Shown here: one piece after another, positions 9,061-17,766 of the stretch
Position numbering within the stretch: the stretch's first letter is position 1
How the letters are laid out: every line of letters begins with the position of its first letter
NCBI GenBank assembly: GCA_963677525.1
Contig: OY781970.1
Location: 806,001 to 870,000, forward strand
Direction of reading: 5' to 3'
DNA length: 64,000 bases
DNA from: Draconibacterium sp963677525
Lineage (GTDB): Bacteria; Bacteroidota; Bacteroidia; Bacteroidales; Prolixibacteraceae
Notes under the pieces: generated by a model
What the model was told of the DNA's origin: nothing
Database searches by the model: none
Seen by the model: the letters and a program-made list of their open reading frames with translations, nothing else
Program-made: the position numbers and the translations under genes

Positions 9061-9666
9061 ATTTTGTTTAAATGTCGATAACTACCAAATCTGCAAAATG
9101 GTCTTTATATTTTATCTCTCATTCTAAGGAGTCTGTTAGCATATTGTTTTTAATGGAGTACAAATTAATTTCGGTGTTAATTTAAATGATGTTTCTTGAA
9201 TATCTGCTCGTGATTGTCTTTACATTTTTTAGTACTAAGCAAAATGCTGAGTAAATAATCCGTTTTTTTGTAGGATATATCAGCAATATATTGTTAGATA
9301 GAACTGATTAATTTGTAACATTTGTAGCATCGGGAGTTTTTATAGAATTTTACAGAATATAAACAAAAACACAAAAACATTAATATGGATGAATTTTTAC
9401 TCAATTATTACAAACCCAAATCATAACAATTTATTAGGTGTAACCAAATTTGCAATGTAAATGCAAATTTGTGTTGTTAATATTCAGCTATTCAGTGTGT
9501 TGTAATTGCTGTGTTAATACTGTTTTTATGGCGCCTGCATCATGCTTGAAGAACATAAATTCGATTGTTGAATTGAACTGTGTGCTGGAAGTGTATTAGT
9601 CACTAGCAAATAGTTGGCAATAAAATAATTAATGTTATAGCGATTTTTCTGTTTATCAAGACGCAT
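9061..9666. other. Long AT-rich leader region before the secreted-protein gene train
   Basis: About 600 bases with no open frame of note. It should hold the promoter of the 9667-31268 gene train. A perfect 10-bp inverted repeat lies at 9445-9471; no clear TTTG/TAnnTTTG promoter pair was found. Confidence 0.5.
9445..9471. promoter_or_regulatory. Perfect 10-bp inverted repeat (CAAATTTGCA-N7-TGCAAATTTG)
   Basis: The arms at 9445-9454 and 9462-9471 are exact complements around a 7-nt centre, about 200 bases before the first gene of the train. There is no T-run, so an operator or RNA hairpin is more likely than a terminator. Confidence 0.4.
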
Positions 9667-11193
9667 ATGATCAAAATATTTAATATGATACATAATGAAA
9701 TGAATATAGAAACAAAAGTGGCAAAACTATATTTGCCCGTTGTCTCGCTTGTAGTAATTATGCTTACGTTGATATTTAACGCAGATGCACAGACTCTGAC
9801 AACCAATCCTTCGGGAAACTATGAGGTTGCATCAAGTGGGGCTGCCGTTAATGTGGGCACAACAGTTACAATTGTTGACGGAGCAACTCAACTAAATGCT
9901 GCTACGGTGGCAATTTCTGCTAATTATAACACAGGTGATTCTTTAAAAATTAATGATGCAACAAGTGGGACAGATACCGGCTTAAGTTTTTCATTTAATT
10001 CCGGAACAGGAATCTTGACTATTACAGGAGAAGCTGAAGAAGCAATTTATCAAACTGTATTACGAAAGGTTACCTTTAACACAACTTCAATTACCACCAG
10101 TTCTCGTACAATAACCTTTAGTTTGAATGCTGCAATTCCATATAGCCAAAATGGACATTATTACGAGTACATAAGTGGAACTTCAAAAACCTGGACAGAA
10201 GCAAAAAATGAGGCAGCAGCAAAAACATACTTTGGATTGAGGGGCTATTTAGTCACCGTAACATCACCGGGTGAAAAAACATTTGTTTCTTCAAAATTGG
10301 ATGGAGCAACAGGGTGGTTAGGTGCCAGTGATGAAGGAGTAGAAGGACAATGGAGATGGGTCACCGGCCCTGAAGGCACTGAAGATGACAACGCAGGAAG
10401 GTTATTCTGGTCTGGAGAATCAGATGGATCCGCTGTTAATGATGAATTTACAGACTGGAATTCCGGGGAGCCCAATAATTCAAATGATGAAGATTATGGA
10501 CAGTTTGTACAAACAACAGGCAAATGGAATGACTTACCTGATAATGGTTCTGTTAATGGCTATGTTGTTGAATATGGAGGGACTTTGAATGATCCGGTTG
10601 TGCATATTTCAGATAACGTAGCTGTAGATGTTGTAATCAATCCGACTGGGATTACAGGAACAACAACTATTTGCCAGGGGGCCAGTACTGCGCTTACTGT
10701 TCAGGGAGGACAAGGTACCGTGCATTGGTATACCGGAAGTTGTGGAGGAACTGAAATTGAAACAACTGGAAGTACCATTACTGTTACTCCATTAGAAACT
10801 ACTACCTATTATGCGCGTAATGAAGTTGACGACACCTTCAGTAATGACTGTGCATCAATTACTATAACAGTTAATCCTTTATTGCAATACCAGAGTGCAC
10901 ATAGTGGCAACTGGACTGACGCTGCAAACTGGGAACAATTTAACGGAACTGAATGGGTGGCTGCTACCAGTTATCCGGGCGAGGTTAGTAACAGCTGTGG
11001 TTTACCATTGATTACTGTTCAGGCCAATCATACAATGACTTTGTATTCAGGTTCTGTAACTGTTCCAAACCTTACAATTAAGGCAGGAGGAGTAGTTAAA
11101 AAAGATATAAATGCAACCCTTGTGATTACTGGTCAGTTGGTTATGGAGGAAGATGCCAATGGAGGAATACAGATTGAATCCATTGATCAATAA
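9667..11193 (+). CDS. Secreted C-type-lectin-domain protein without T9SS sorting domain
   Basis: A 508-aa exported protein; starts at 9667, 9685 or 9700 all retain the signal peptide (hydrophobic core LYLPVVSLVVIML, cleavage near FNADAQ). Regions: a cadherin-like bacterial repeat (residues about 45-155), a C-type lectin fold (about 158-310) with WTEAKNEA, WLGASDEG, WRWVTG and the Ca-site-like WNSGEPNN, an Ig-like repeat (about 325-410), then a beta-rich module starting SGNWTDAANWE and ending GGIQIESIDQ. That last module resembles the first turns of a beta-helix or G8-type domain and is the true C-terminus; no type-A or type-B T9SS sorting domain follows. It is the first gene of the train, with its stop 10 bases before the next start. 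Sugar binding is inferred from the lectin fold. Confidence 0.75.
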   Translation: MIKIFNMIHNEMNIETKVAKLYLPVVSLVVIMLTLIFNADAQTLTTNPSGNYEVASSGAAVNVGTTVTIVDGATQLNAATVAISANYNTGDSLKINDATSGTDTGLSFSFNSGTGILTITGEAEEAIYQTVLRKVTFNTTSITTSSRTITFSLNAAIPYSQNGHYYEYISGTSKTWTEAKNEAAAKTYFGLRGYLVTVTSPGEKTFVSSKLDGATGWLGASDEGVEGQWRWVTGPEGTEDDNAGRLFWSGESDGSAVNDEFTDWNSGEPNNSNDEDYGQFVQTTGKWNDLPDNGSVNGYVVEYGGTLNDPVVHISDNVAVDVVINPTGITGTTTICQGASTALTVQGGQGTVHWYTGSCGGTEIETTGSTITVTPLETTTYYARNEVDDTFSNDCASITITVNPLLQYQSAHSGNWTDAANWEQFNGTEWVAATSYPGEVSNSCGLPLITVQANHTMTLYSGSVTVPNLTIKAGGVVKKDINATLVITGQLVMEEDANGGIQIESIDQ

Positions 11194-11203
11194 TTATTAA
11201 GAA

Positions 11204-13630
11204 ATGAAATATAGTAGATATTGCGAATTTAACATAGCTGCAATAATGAGAAATATTAAAATCTTTTATTTGTTTACAGTACTCGGATTGATGACATCAA
11301 TCAATTCTTTTGGAAATATAACCGGTCCCAGGCATTTGGTTTTTCTGGACAAATCACTGACTGATGTGGAGGTTTTGATCGATAATATTGATTTGCCTTC
11401 AGCAGAAGTCATTTATATAGACCCTGCGAAATACGAGGGAATTGTAAAAATGACTGATGAAATAAAAAAATATGAAGATATTCAATCTATTCATATTGTA
11501 GGGCACGGTAATCCTGCCGAATTATTCATCGGAAACGATAGTTTTTATGGTGATGATATATTTGCCAATCGTACCATTTTTGAAAGTTGGAAAAATTATG
11601 TTTCCTCAGATGCCGATTTAATGCTGTATGGTTGTTCAATTGCAAGTACAGATGAAGGTAAAGAATTTGTAGAAAATCTTTCATCGCTTACAGGAATGGA
11701 TGTTGAAGCATCAACAAATTTAACCGGGCACGTGTCGTTGGGAGGCGACTGGAACTTAGAATATACTGCCGGGACCATTGAAACGGCTATTGCATTTTCT
11801 GTTGATGTTGAAAACTATGAAAATACCTTACAAGGTTTATATTATGCTGATCTAAGAAATTATGAAGAAGTAGATGAAGGTGCTGCAGGAGATGGTGTAT
11901 GGACCTATCCTGATGGAACCGGGAGAACAGCCTATCAGTCGGCAAATACATCAATGCCGGTGTACTTGTTGAGCACAGAAACAAGTGTAATTAATAAAGT
12001 TTTCAAGGGCACCATTAAAGTAGATTTAAACCAGACCGACAATGATGACATTGGTTTTGCTTTTGGTTTTCAAGAGGTAAATAATACATATATATGGTCC
12101 TGGGACAAAGGAGGTGTTGCAATGGCCACCAGAACAAATGGGGGACATTTACTTTATCATAAGACTTCAACTCCAAGTTTTACTGCAGTTCCAGGAGTAT
12201 TACTTGGTGTTGTAGATGGTGAATCTGAGCGTTGGCAGGATGGTCAAACATATCAAGTTGAGATATTATACACCAGCAACCGGATACGAATAAAAGTTGA
12301 TGGAGTGGAAAAATTTGATGTTTCGGCTTCTGATGCCAGCATTACTGAATTTCCTGCAGGACGATTTGGATTCTACAATTATTCACAAGGGAATGTTACT
12401 TTTGGTAATCAGCAAACAGCTCCAGCATCCGATGAGGCAATGCCACCCACTGCACAAGATGATTCCTACGGAATGTCTCCAAATACAACTTTAACAGTTG
12501 ACCGTTTTGACGGTATCTTAAAAAATGATTATGATGCCAATTTGGATGGTTTCACAATCGAATTGGTGTCTGATGTTAGTCACGGAAGTTTAACGCTCGA
12601 TTTGAGTGATGGTAGTTTTAGTTATACACCTACTGCCGATTACCAGGGGGCTGATGAGTTTACCTACAAACTTGTTGAAGATGGTACATTAGAAGAGTCA
12701 GCAGTTCGAACAGTAACATTCGGGATCATTGATGCAAATGAGGCTCCTACTGATATTCAGTTGTCTAATAATGAGGTGAGTGAGGGAGCACCATTAAATG
12801 CTGTAATTGGCGAGTTCTCCACAACTGATGCTAATAACCCGCAAGACGAGCATGATTATGTTCTCACAAACAGTGATGGTGGAAACTTTATTTTGAGTGG
12901 TAATAAATTACTTGTAAACAACTCAGGTCTCACACAAGGAACTTATGGAATAGAGGTGTCTTCCACCGATTTATTTGGAGAATCCATAACAGAAACATTT
13001 TCAATCTCAGTTTTAAGTAACAATATTCCAACTAGTGCCAACGCATCAATTATTACAAGTGTGAATGCGAATTATACTTTTACCGTAAGCGATTTCCCCT
13101 TTACTGATGCGGATTCAGAAGATAACTTTGGCGGAATAAGAATTGAAACAACTGAAACAGCCGGTGACCTTGAATATAATGGATCAGACGTGTTCAATGA
13201 ATCTATTATTGATGATATCACAAAACTGGTATTTCGTTCTCCATCCGATGCTTCAGGAACTCCTTATTCTACATTCACTTTTAAGGTATTTGATTCAAAA
13301 GGTGGAATTAGTAGTGCTGCCTATACGATGAGTGTTGATATCATACAGGAGGTTACTTGGACCGGCACAACTGATTCTGACTGGAATACTGCTTCTAACT
13401 GGAGCCCTGCGATAGTGCCAACTGCGTATATTGATGTAATCATCCCTGCCAGCGGAATTACCATTTATCCTAAAGTATATTCAGGAACAAATGCAGAGGT
13501 GAAAAATATAACAATCAACTCCACTGTAAATAACAGTATAGTTGTGGAGTCAGGAGGCAAGCTAACGGTGGCTGGAAGTTGCTTTGTAGCAGCTGGTGCC
13601 GGGATTAAAATGGAAACCATAATTCCTTAA
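11204..13630 (+). CDS. Secreted DUF4347/cadherin-like protein without T9SS sorting domain
   Basis: 808 aa (794 if translation starts at ATG 11246, which gives the tidier signal peptide starting MRNIKIFYLF). The DUF4347 domain occupies about residues 40-195 and keeps the two hallmark motifs, IHIVGHG and LMLYGC. An LamG/thrombospondin-C-like beta sandwich follows (about 210-405), then a bacterial cadherin-like repeat (415-510), a further cadherin-type repeat (515-605), an Ig-like repeat, and a C-terminal module starting with WNTASNW and ending AGIKMETIIP. This last part aligns with the C-terminus of the preceding gene's product and stops at the same point. No sorting domain is seen. DUF4347 occurs at the N-termini of giant bacterial adhesins; its His-Gly and Gly-Cys motifs recall clan-CD proteases, but activity is unproven. 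Confidence 0.75.
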   Translation: MKYSRYCEFNIAAIMRNIKIFYLFTVLGLMTSINSFGNITGPRHLVFLDKSLTDVEVLIDNIDLPSAEVIYIDPAKYEGIVKMTDEIKKYEDIQSIHIVGHGNPAELFIGNDSFYGDDIFANRTIFESWKNYVSSDADLMLYGCSIASTDEGKEFVENLSSLTGMDVEASTNLTGHVSLGGDWNLEYTAGTIETAIAFSVDVENYENTLQGLYYADLRNYEEVDEGAAGDGVWTYPDGTGRTAYQSANTSMPVYLLSTETSVINKVFKGTIKVDLNQTDNDDIGFAFGFQEVNNTYIWSWDKGGVAMATRTNGGHLLYHKTSTPSFTAVPGVLLGVVDGESERWQDGQTYQVEILYTSNRIRIKVDGVEKFDVSASDASITEFPAGRFGFYNYSQGNVTFGNQQTAPASDEAMPPTAQDDSYGMSPNTTLTVDRFDGILKNDYDANLDGFTIELVSDVSHGSLTLDLSDGSFSYTPTADYQGADEFTYKLVEDGTLEESAVRTVTFGIIDANEAPTDIQLSNNEVSEGAPLNAVIGEFSTTDANNPQDEHDYVLTNSDGGNFILSGNKLLVNNSGLTQGTYGIEVSSTDLFGESITETFSISVLSNNIPTSANASIITSVNANYTFTVSDFPFTDADSEDNFGGIRIETTETAGDLEYNGSDVFNESIIDDITKLVFRSPSDASGTPYSTFTFKVFDSKGGISSAAYTMSVDIIQEVTWTGTTDSDWNTASNWSPAIVPTAYIDVIIPASGITIYPKVYSGTNAEVKNITINSTVNNSIVVESGGKLTVAGSCFVAAGAGIKMETIIP

Positions 13631-13690
13631 TAAAATTAGAGAAACATGCTTGACATACATGGCAATATAAAAACAAAACAATATAGAACT

Positions 13691-16600
13691 ATGAAGAAAA
13701 TTTACAAACAACAGCTTCTAAATAGGACAGTGCATAGGTTGGCATTGTTTTTAGGAGTACTGCTATGGTGGGGCACTTCCTCATTCGCACAAACTTATGA
13801 CCTTCCTATTACAGGAAGTGATGCAGTTCGTTGCGGTGCGGGTGAGTTAACCCTTTTGGTTTCTAATACAGGAGTTGTGGCCGATTTCGACCCGGCAAAA
13901 GTTAAATGGTATACCGTACCTTTTTACGGAACACCTATTGCAACCGGATTAGAGTATAATACAGGTTACATTGAGTTTACGCAAACTTACTATGTTGATT
14001 ATGTGGGGGACGATGGATGTAGCCAGTGCGACCGGTTACTACTCCGGGCAGTAATTAACGACAATGTAATCGATCCGCAGATTTCATATAGTTATTTGAC
14101 TATTTGTAATAATATTGATCAGGATTTTAATCCAACTATTGTTGGAGCCGGCAGCGGAACCTTTACCGTTTCTCCTGAAACAGGATTAGCAGTGAATGGC
14201 TCAACCGGTATTTTTAATCCTAATGAAGCAAACCCGGGAACTTATATTATAACTTTTGATCCGGTAGATGTAATCGGATGTAATACATCGCCGGTAAGTA
14301 CAACTGTAAATATTACAGAAGCACTTGAAGATCCTGAAATCAGCTATCCCGAAACAGAATATTGTTCTACTTCTGGTACTGTAAGTGTGATCAAAACAGC
14401 TGGGACCGATGGTGGAGTCTATTCGGCCTATCCTTCAGGGCTTACAATTGATGAAAATACGGGTACTATTACACCTGCAAGTAGCGCTACAGGTAGCTAT
14501 ACCGTATCTTATACTGTGCCAGGTGTTGGAGGCTGTTCTCCAGTTGTGGGAACTACAACTGTTAATGTTAATCAACTCCCTGTTATTACAGCATTTTATT
14601 ACGACAGCCCATTTTGTGGATCATCTTCCGAACTGCAAACTCCTTCGTTATCAGTAGAAAATGAATATATACCCGGAACAACACCTTACAGTTACACCGG
14701 AACAGGAACATTAGATTTTAATACTTCAAATGGTGCTATTGATCCTTCGAATAGCACTCCCGGAACATACACAATAACCTATACAATTCCGGCAGCAGCG
14801 CCTTGTGGAGAAGTTTCAGAAACTACCGAAGTTATTATCTATCCTATTTCATCGGCTACGATTACGGCAGATAAAACCAGTGAGTTTGTAGATGAGGCTG
14901 CACCCGTAATTACAATGACCGGAAGTGTAGGACCTGCTCCTTATACTTTTACCGGCAAACTTGAAGTTGGAAGTGGAGAAAATATAACAGAATCAGAAAT
15001 TGAGATAACAACCGCTGATGCATCAACCGTTTCTGCCACAATGACTCAATCGACTGAAGTGGCTGAAACATATACTTACTCTTTGCTTCGTGTTACAGAT
15101 GCAAATGGTTGTACAGTTGATATATCAGGTCAATCGGTTACAATAAATATAAATGAGATTCCAAATGTAGATTTTGCTTATGAAGGATCACCTTATTGTA
15201 CCAATGATGGTACTGCAAGTCCTTCAGGAAGTACATCCGGTACTTTTAGTTGTACCGATTCTAACCTTGATTTGAATGAAGAAACGGGAGAGATTACTTT
15301 AGCCAGCAGCACTGCCGGCACCTATACCGTATCACAAACCTTAAACGGATACTCTTCAACAGCCGAGGTTGTTATTACAAGATTGCCGGTTGCTACATTT
15401 GCTTATAGTGCACCCGATTTTTGTCCGACTGCGGGTGAAGTTTCTCCTTCAGTAACCAATGATGTAGGTATTTTTACAGCCGACGATCCGGTTGTTGTGT
15501 TTGCTGAAGGCGATGGGGTAGATCCTGGTACAGTTAACACCTTATTTACGCCTCCCGGAACTTATACTATTACCAATACCATACAGGCTGGTAGTGGTTG
15601 TGAAGAAGTTAGTGCATCAACTCAAATCACTATTAATGCATCACCTAATTACACAGGTAGTCGTGCTTATTCTATCTGTAGTGGAGAAACGACATCGATT
15701 ATTCATGATGCAGATATTGCAGGTTCAACTTTCACATGGACAGTTGGTACAATAAGCGGTAGCATTACCGGATCATCTGATGGTTCAGGTCCAACCATTG
15801 AACAAACTTTAGAGAATCCATCAAATACGGCTGCCGGAACTGTTGAATACATTGTAACACCAACGGATGCAAGTGGTTGTGGAGATGGAATACCAACTAC
15901 AGTTGTTGTTACTGTAAATCCGTTACCGGAAACACCAACGGCGGTTGATAATACGGTGACCTACGATGGTACAGAAATGGTTGCAGGTGCTTCTTCAACT
16001 GTTATTGCAGGAGTTGAGGCTGCGGTTATTAACTGGTTTACAGATGAAACCGGATCAACAACTACGACTCCTCCAACAGCGACCAATGTGGGTACCTATA
16101 CCGCATGGGCTGAAGCTATATTTGAATCTACAGGCTGTATTAGTGCCGGCAGAACATTGGTAACATTAACAATAACTCCAAGACCATTAACCGCATTGAG
16201 TACAATTGATGATAAAATTTATGATGGTTCTTCGGTTACCGGAACAGTTAATCTTGGAACAGTAAGTAACCTGGTGTTAGGAGAAGATTTAAATATTACT
16301 GCAAGTGCTGCAGATTATGCCACTGCCACTGCAGAAAACAATAAGAGTACTACAATATCGTATTCATTATCGGATGGAACAACCGGCGATGCATCGAATT
16401 ACAGTATGGCCGATTTGGAAACAAGCGGTAATATTCTTAAGAAAGAACTGACTGTAACTGCAGATGCAAAAACAAAGGTTTACGGAGAGTCGAATCCGGC
16501 TTTAACATATCAATACTCGGGTTTTGTTAACAGCGAAACATCAGCTGTATTGACTACCGAACCAACAGCCTCAACCACAGTTGACGCTAGCACAGATGTA

Positions 16601-17212
16601 GGTACGCATACCGATGCAATTACGGTAACTGGCGGGGTCGATGATAACTACAGTTTTACTTATGTTGCCAATGACTTTACGGTTACCGCTGTAACACTAA
16701 CGGTTACTGCAAATGATATAATACGCGGAGTTGGAGAAACAACTCCTGCATTCAGTTATACGATGACAGGTTTTAAAAATGCTGAAACTGAAGCAGGTCT
16801 GCGAACAGCAAGTTCACTTTCAGGAACTGTAACATTTACAGATAATGCCAGCGGATCAACGGCCGCAGGAAGCTATACGGTCACTCCAGTCGTTTCAGAT
16901 TTATCAGCAACTAATTACATGTTTACTTCAGCTAACGGAGCTTTGACGATATCTAATGTTGTTGTTGAATCGACAGGTGGTACTACACGTGCCGGATATG
17001 CGACACTTAGTGCTGCTTATACTGCAATTAACAACGGTACTCATACAGGTGAAATAACCATCCGTATTTATGCTGATACTTCAGAGACTGTGACCGCAAC
17101 TCTTAATGCGAATGGAACAGGTTCCGCCAGTTATACTTCGGTTACGATTATAGCTGAAAACGGTGTGACCATTTCCGGATTAAGTAATCCATTAATGATT
17201 TTGGGGAATTAA
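13691..17212 (+). CDS. Secreted Ig/MBG/YDG-repeat protein, ends at the start of a beta-helix
   Basis: About 1173 aa from ATG 13691, which opens a good signal peptide ending at SSFAQ; the in-frame ATG at 13646 would add 15 residues. The N-terminal part has an Ig-like 'W(Y)' domain and a series of Cys-containing PKD/Ig-like repeats with the recurring phrase (T/P)GTYT(I/V). These are followed by a YDG domain ('KIYDGSSVTGT', about nt 16195-16440), two MBG repeats ('VYGESNPALTYQYSGF' and a related copy, 16445-16960), and a segment matching the first strands of a right-handed beta-helix (YATLSAAYTAINNGTHTGE...). The protein stops at GLSNPLMILGN, where relatives would continue through the helix to a T9SS sorting domain. 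It may be a shortened adhesin or a subunit; its role is unknown. Confidence 0.75.
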   Translation: MKKIYKQQLLNRTVHRLALFLGVLLWWGTSSFAQTYDLPITGSDAVRCGAGELTLLVSNTGVVADFDPAKVKWYTVPFYGTPIATGLEYNTGYIEFTQTYYVDYVGDDGCSQCDRLLLRAVINDNVIDPQISYSYLTICNNIDQDFNPTIVGAGSGTFTVSPETGLAVNGSTGIFNPNEANPGTYIITFDPVDVIGCNTSPVSTTVNITEALEDPEISYPETEYCSTSGTVSVIKTAGTDGGVYSAYPSGLTIDENTGTITPASSATGSYTVSYTVPGVGGCSPVVGTTTVNVNQLPVITAFYYDSPFCGSSSELQTPSLSVENEYIPGTTPYSYTGTGTLDFNTSNGAIDPSNSTPGTYTITYTIPAAAPCGEVSETTEVIIYPISSATITADKTSEFVDEAAPVITMTGSVGPAPYTFTGKLEVGSGENITESEIEITTADASTVSATMTQSTEVAETYTYSLLRVTDANGCTVDISGQSVTININEIPNVDFAYEGSPYCTNDGTASPSGSTSGTFSCTDSNLDLNEETGEITLASSTAGTYTVSQTLNGYSSTAEVVITRLPVATFAYSAPDFCPTAGEVSPSVTNDVGIFTADDPVVVFAEGDGVDPGTVNTLFTPPGTYTITNTIQAGSGCEEVSASTQITINASPNYTGSRAYSICSGETTSIIHDADIAGSTFTWTVGTISGSITGSSDGSGPTIEQTLENPSNTAAGTVEYIVTPTDASGCGDGIPTTVVVTVNPLPETPTAVDNTVTYDGTEMVAGASSTVIAGVEAAVINWFTDETGSTTTTPPTATNVGTYTAWAEAIFESTGCISAGRTLVTLTITPRPLTALSTIDDKIYDGSSVTGTVNLGTVSNLVLGEDLNITASAADYATATAENNKSTTISYSLSDGTTGDASNYSMADLETSGNILKKELTVTADAKTKVYGESNPALTYQYSGFVNSETSAVLTTEPTASTTVDASTDVGTHTDAITVTGGVDDNYSFTYVANDFTVTAVTLTVTANDIIRGVGETTPAFSYTMTGFKNAETEAGLRTASSLSGTVTFTDNASGSTAAGSYTVTPVVSDLSATNYMFTSANGALTISNVVVESTGGTTRAGYATLSAAYTAINNGTHTGEITIRIYADTSETVTATLNANGTGSASYTSVTIIAENGVTISGLSNPLMILGN

Positions 17213-17259
17213 TGAGTATTGAACGAATCAACCATGTGTAACAGAAAAAATTAAAAATC

Positions 17260-17739
17260 ATGTATAAAAATATTTTTAAAATTACAGTCATTAGCTTATT
17301 GTTGCTCGTTGTATATGCCAACAAAAGCTATTCACAGTCATCAGGTAATTTTGTGTTTATCGAGTCTTCTGTTGAGGATGTTCAGTCGCTTAATCGGGAA
17401 CTTGCAAATAGTACGCTGGTCTATTTTAACGATAATCCGAAACCGGCTATGTATATATATAGCCAGATACTAGAAGGGCGTACCATAAATGATTTGTTCA
17501 TTTATGTGGAAACAGAACCCGGTGTTCTCAAATTTAAATCAGGAGAAATAACATCAGGAAATATAAATGATTATGCTACTGAATTGGCGGGCATATCTCA
17601 AAATGTCAATACGCGCATAATCATACGAAGTAATGATGTTTTTAACGGTGCTTCCGGTGCATTATTAAAAGAGAAACTTCAGGTATTAACAGGCCTTGAG
17701 GTCGACATGGAAAGTACTCCGCAACCATTCAGTAATTAA
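17260..17739 (+). CDS. Small secreted protein resembling a degenerate DUF4347 domain
   Basis: 159 aa with a signal peptide (MYKNIFKITVISLLLLVVYANKSYSQ by position; cleavage near residue 25). The rest aligns end to end with the DUF4347 domain of the 11204 product: FVFIESSVEDVQSL matches LVFLDKSLTDVEVL, and LKEKLQVLTGLEVDMEST matches FVENLSSLTGMDVEAST. At the two hallmark sites the His-Gly pair reads Glu-Thr (YVETEPG) and Tyr-Gly-Cys reads Arg-Ser-Asn. It has no other domains, an unusual stand-alone form. It lies between two giant secreted genes with short gaps (47 and 27 bases), so it is probably co-expressed. A non-catalytic partner or regulator of the 11204 product is one possibility; the homology itself is my own alignment by eye. 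Confidence 0.7.
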   Translation: MYKNIFKITVISLLLLVVYANKSYSQSSGNFVFIESSVEDVQSLNRELANSTLVYFNDNPKPAMYIYSQILEGRTINDLFIYVETEPGVLKFKSGEITSGNINDYATELAGISQNVNTRIIIRSNDVFNGASGALLKEKLQVLTGLEVDMESTPQPFSN

Positions 17740-17766
17740 TTAGTGATAATGTAAAAAATTGAAATT

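Noticed and set aside
9667..17212. One giant gene split by frameshifts into three ORFs
   Set aside because: Each ORF has its own signal peptide and start, the gaps hold no continuation of the preceding domain in any frame, and two C-termini end at matching positions.
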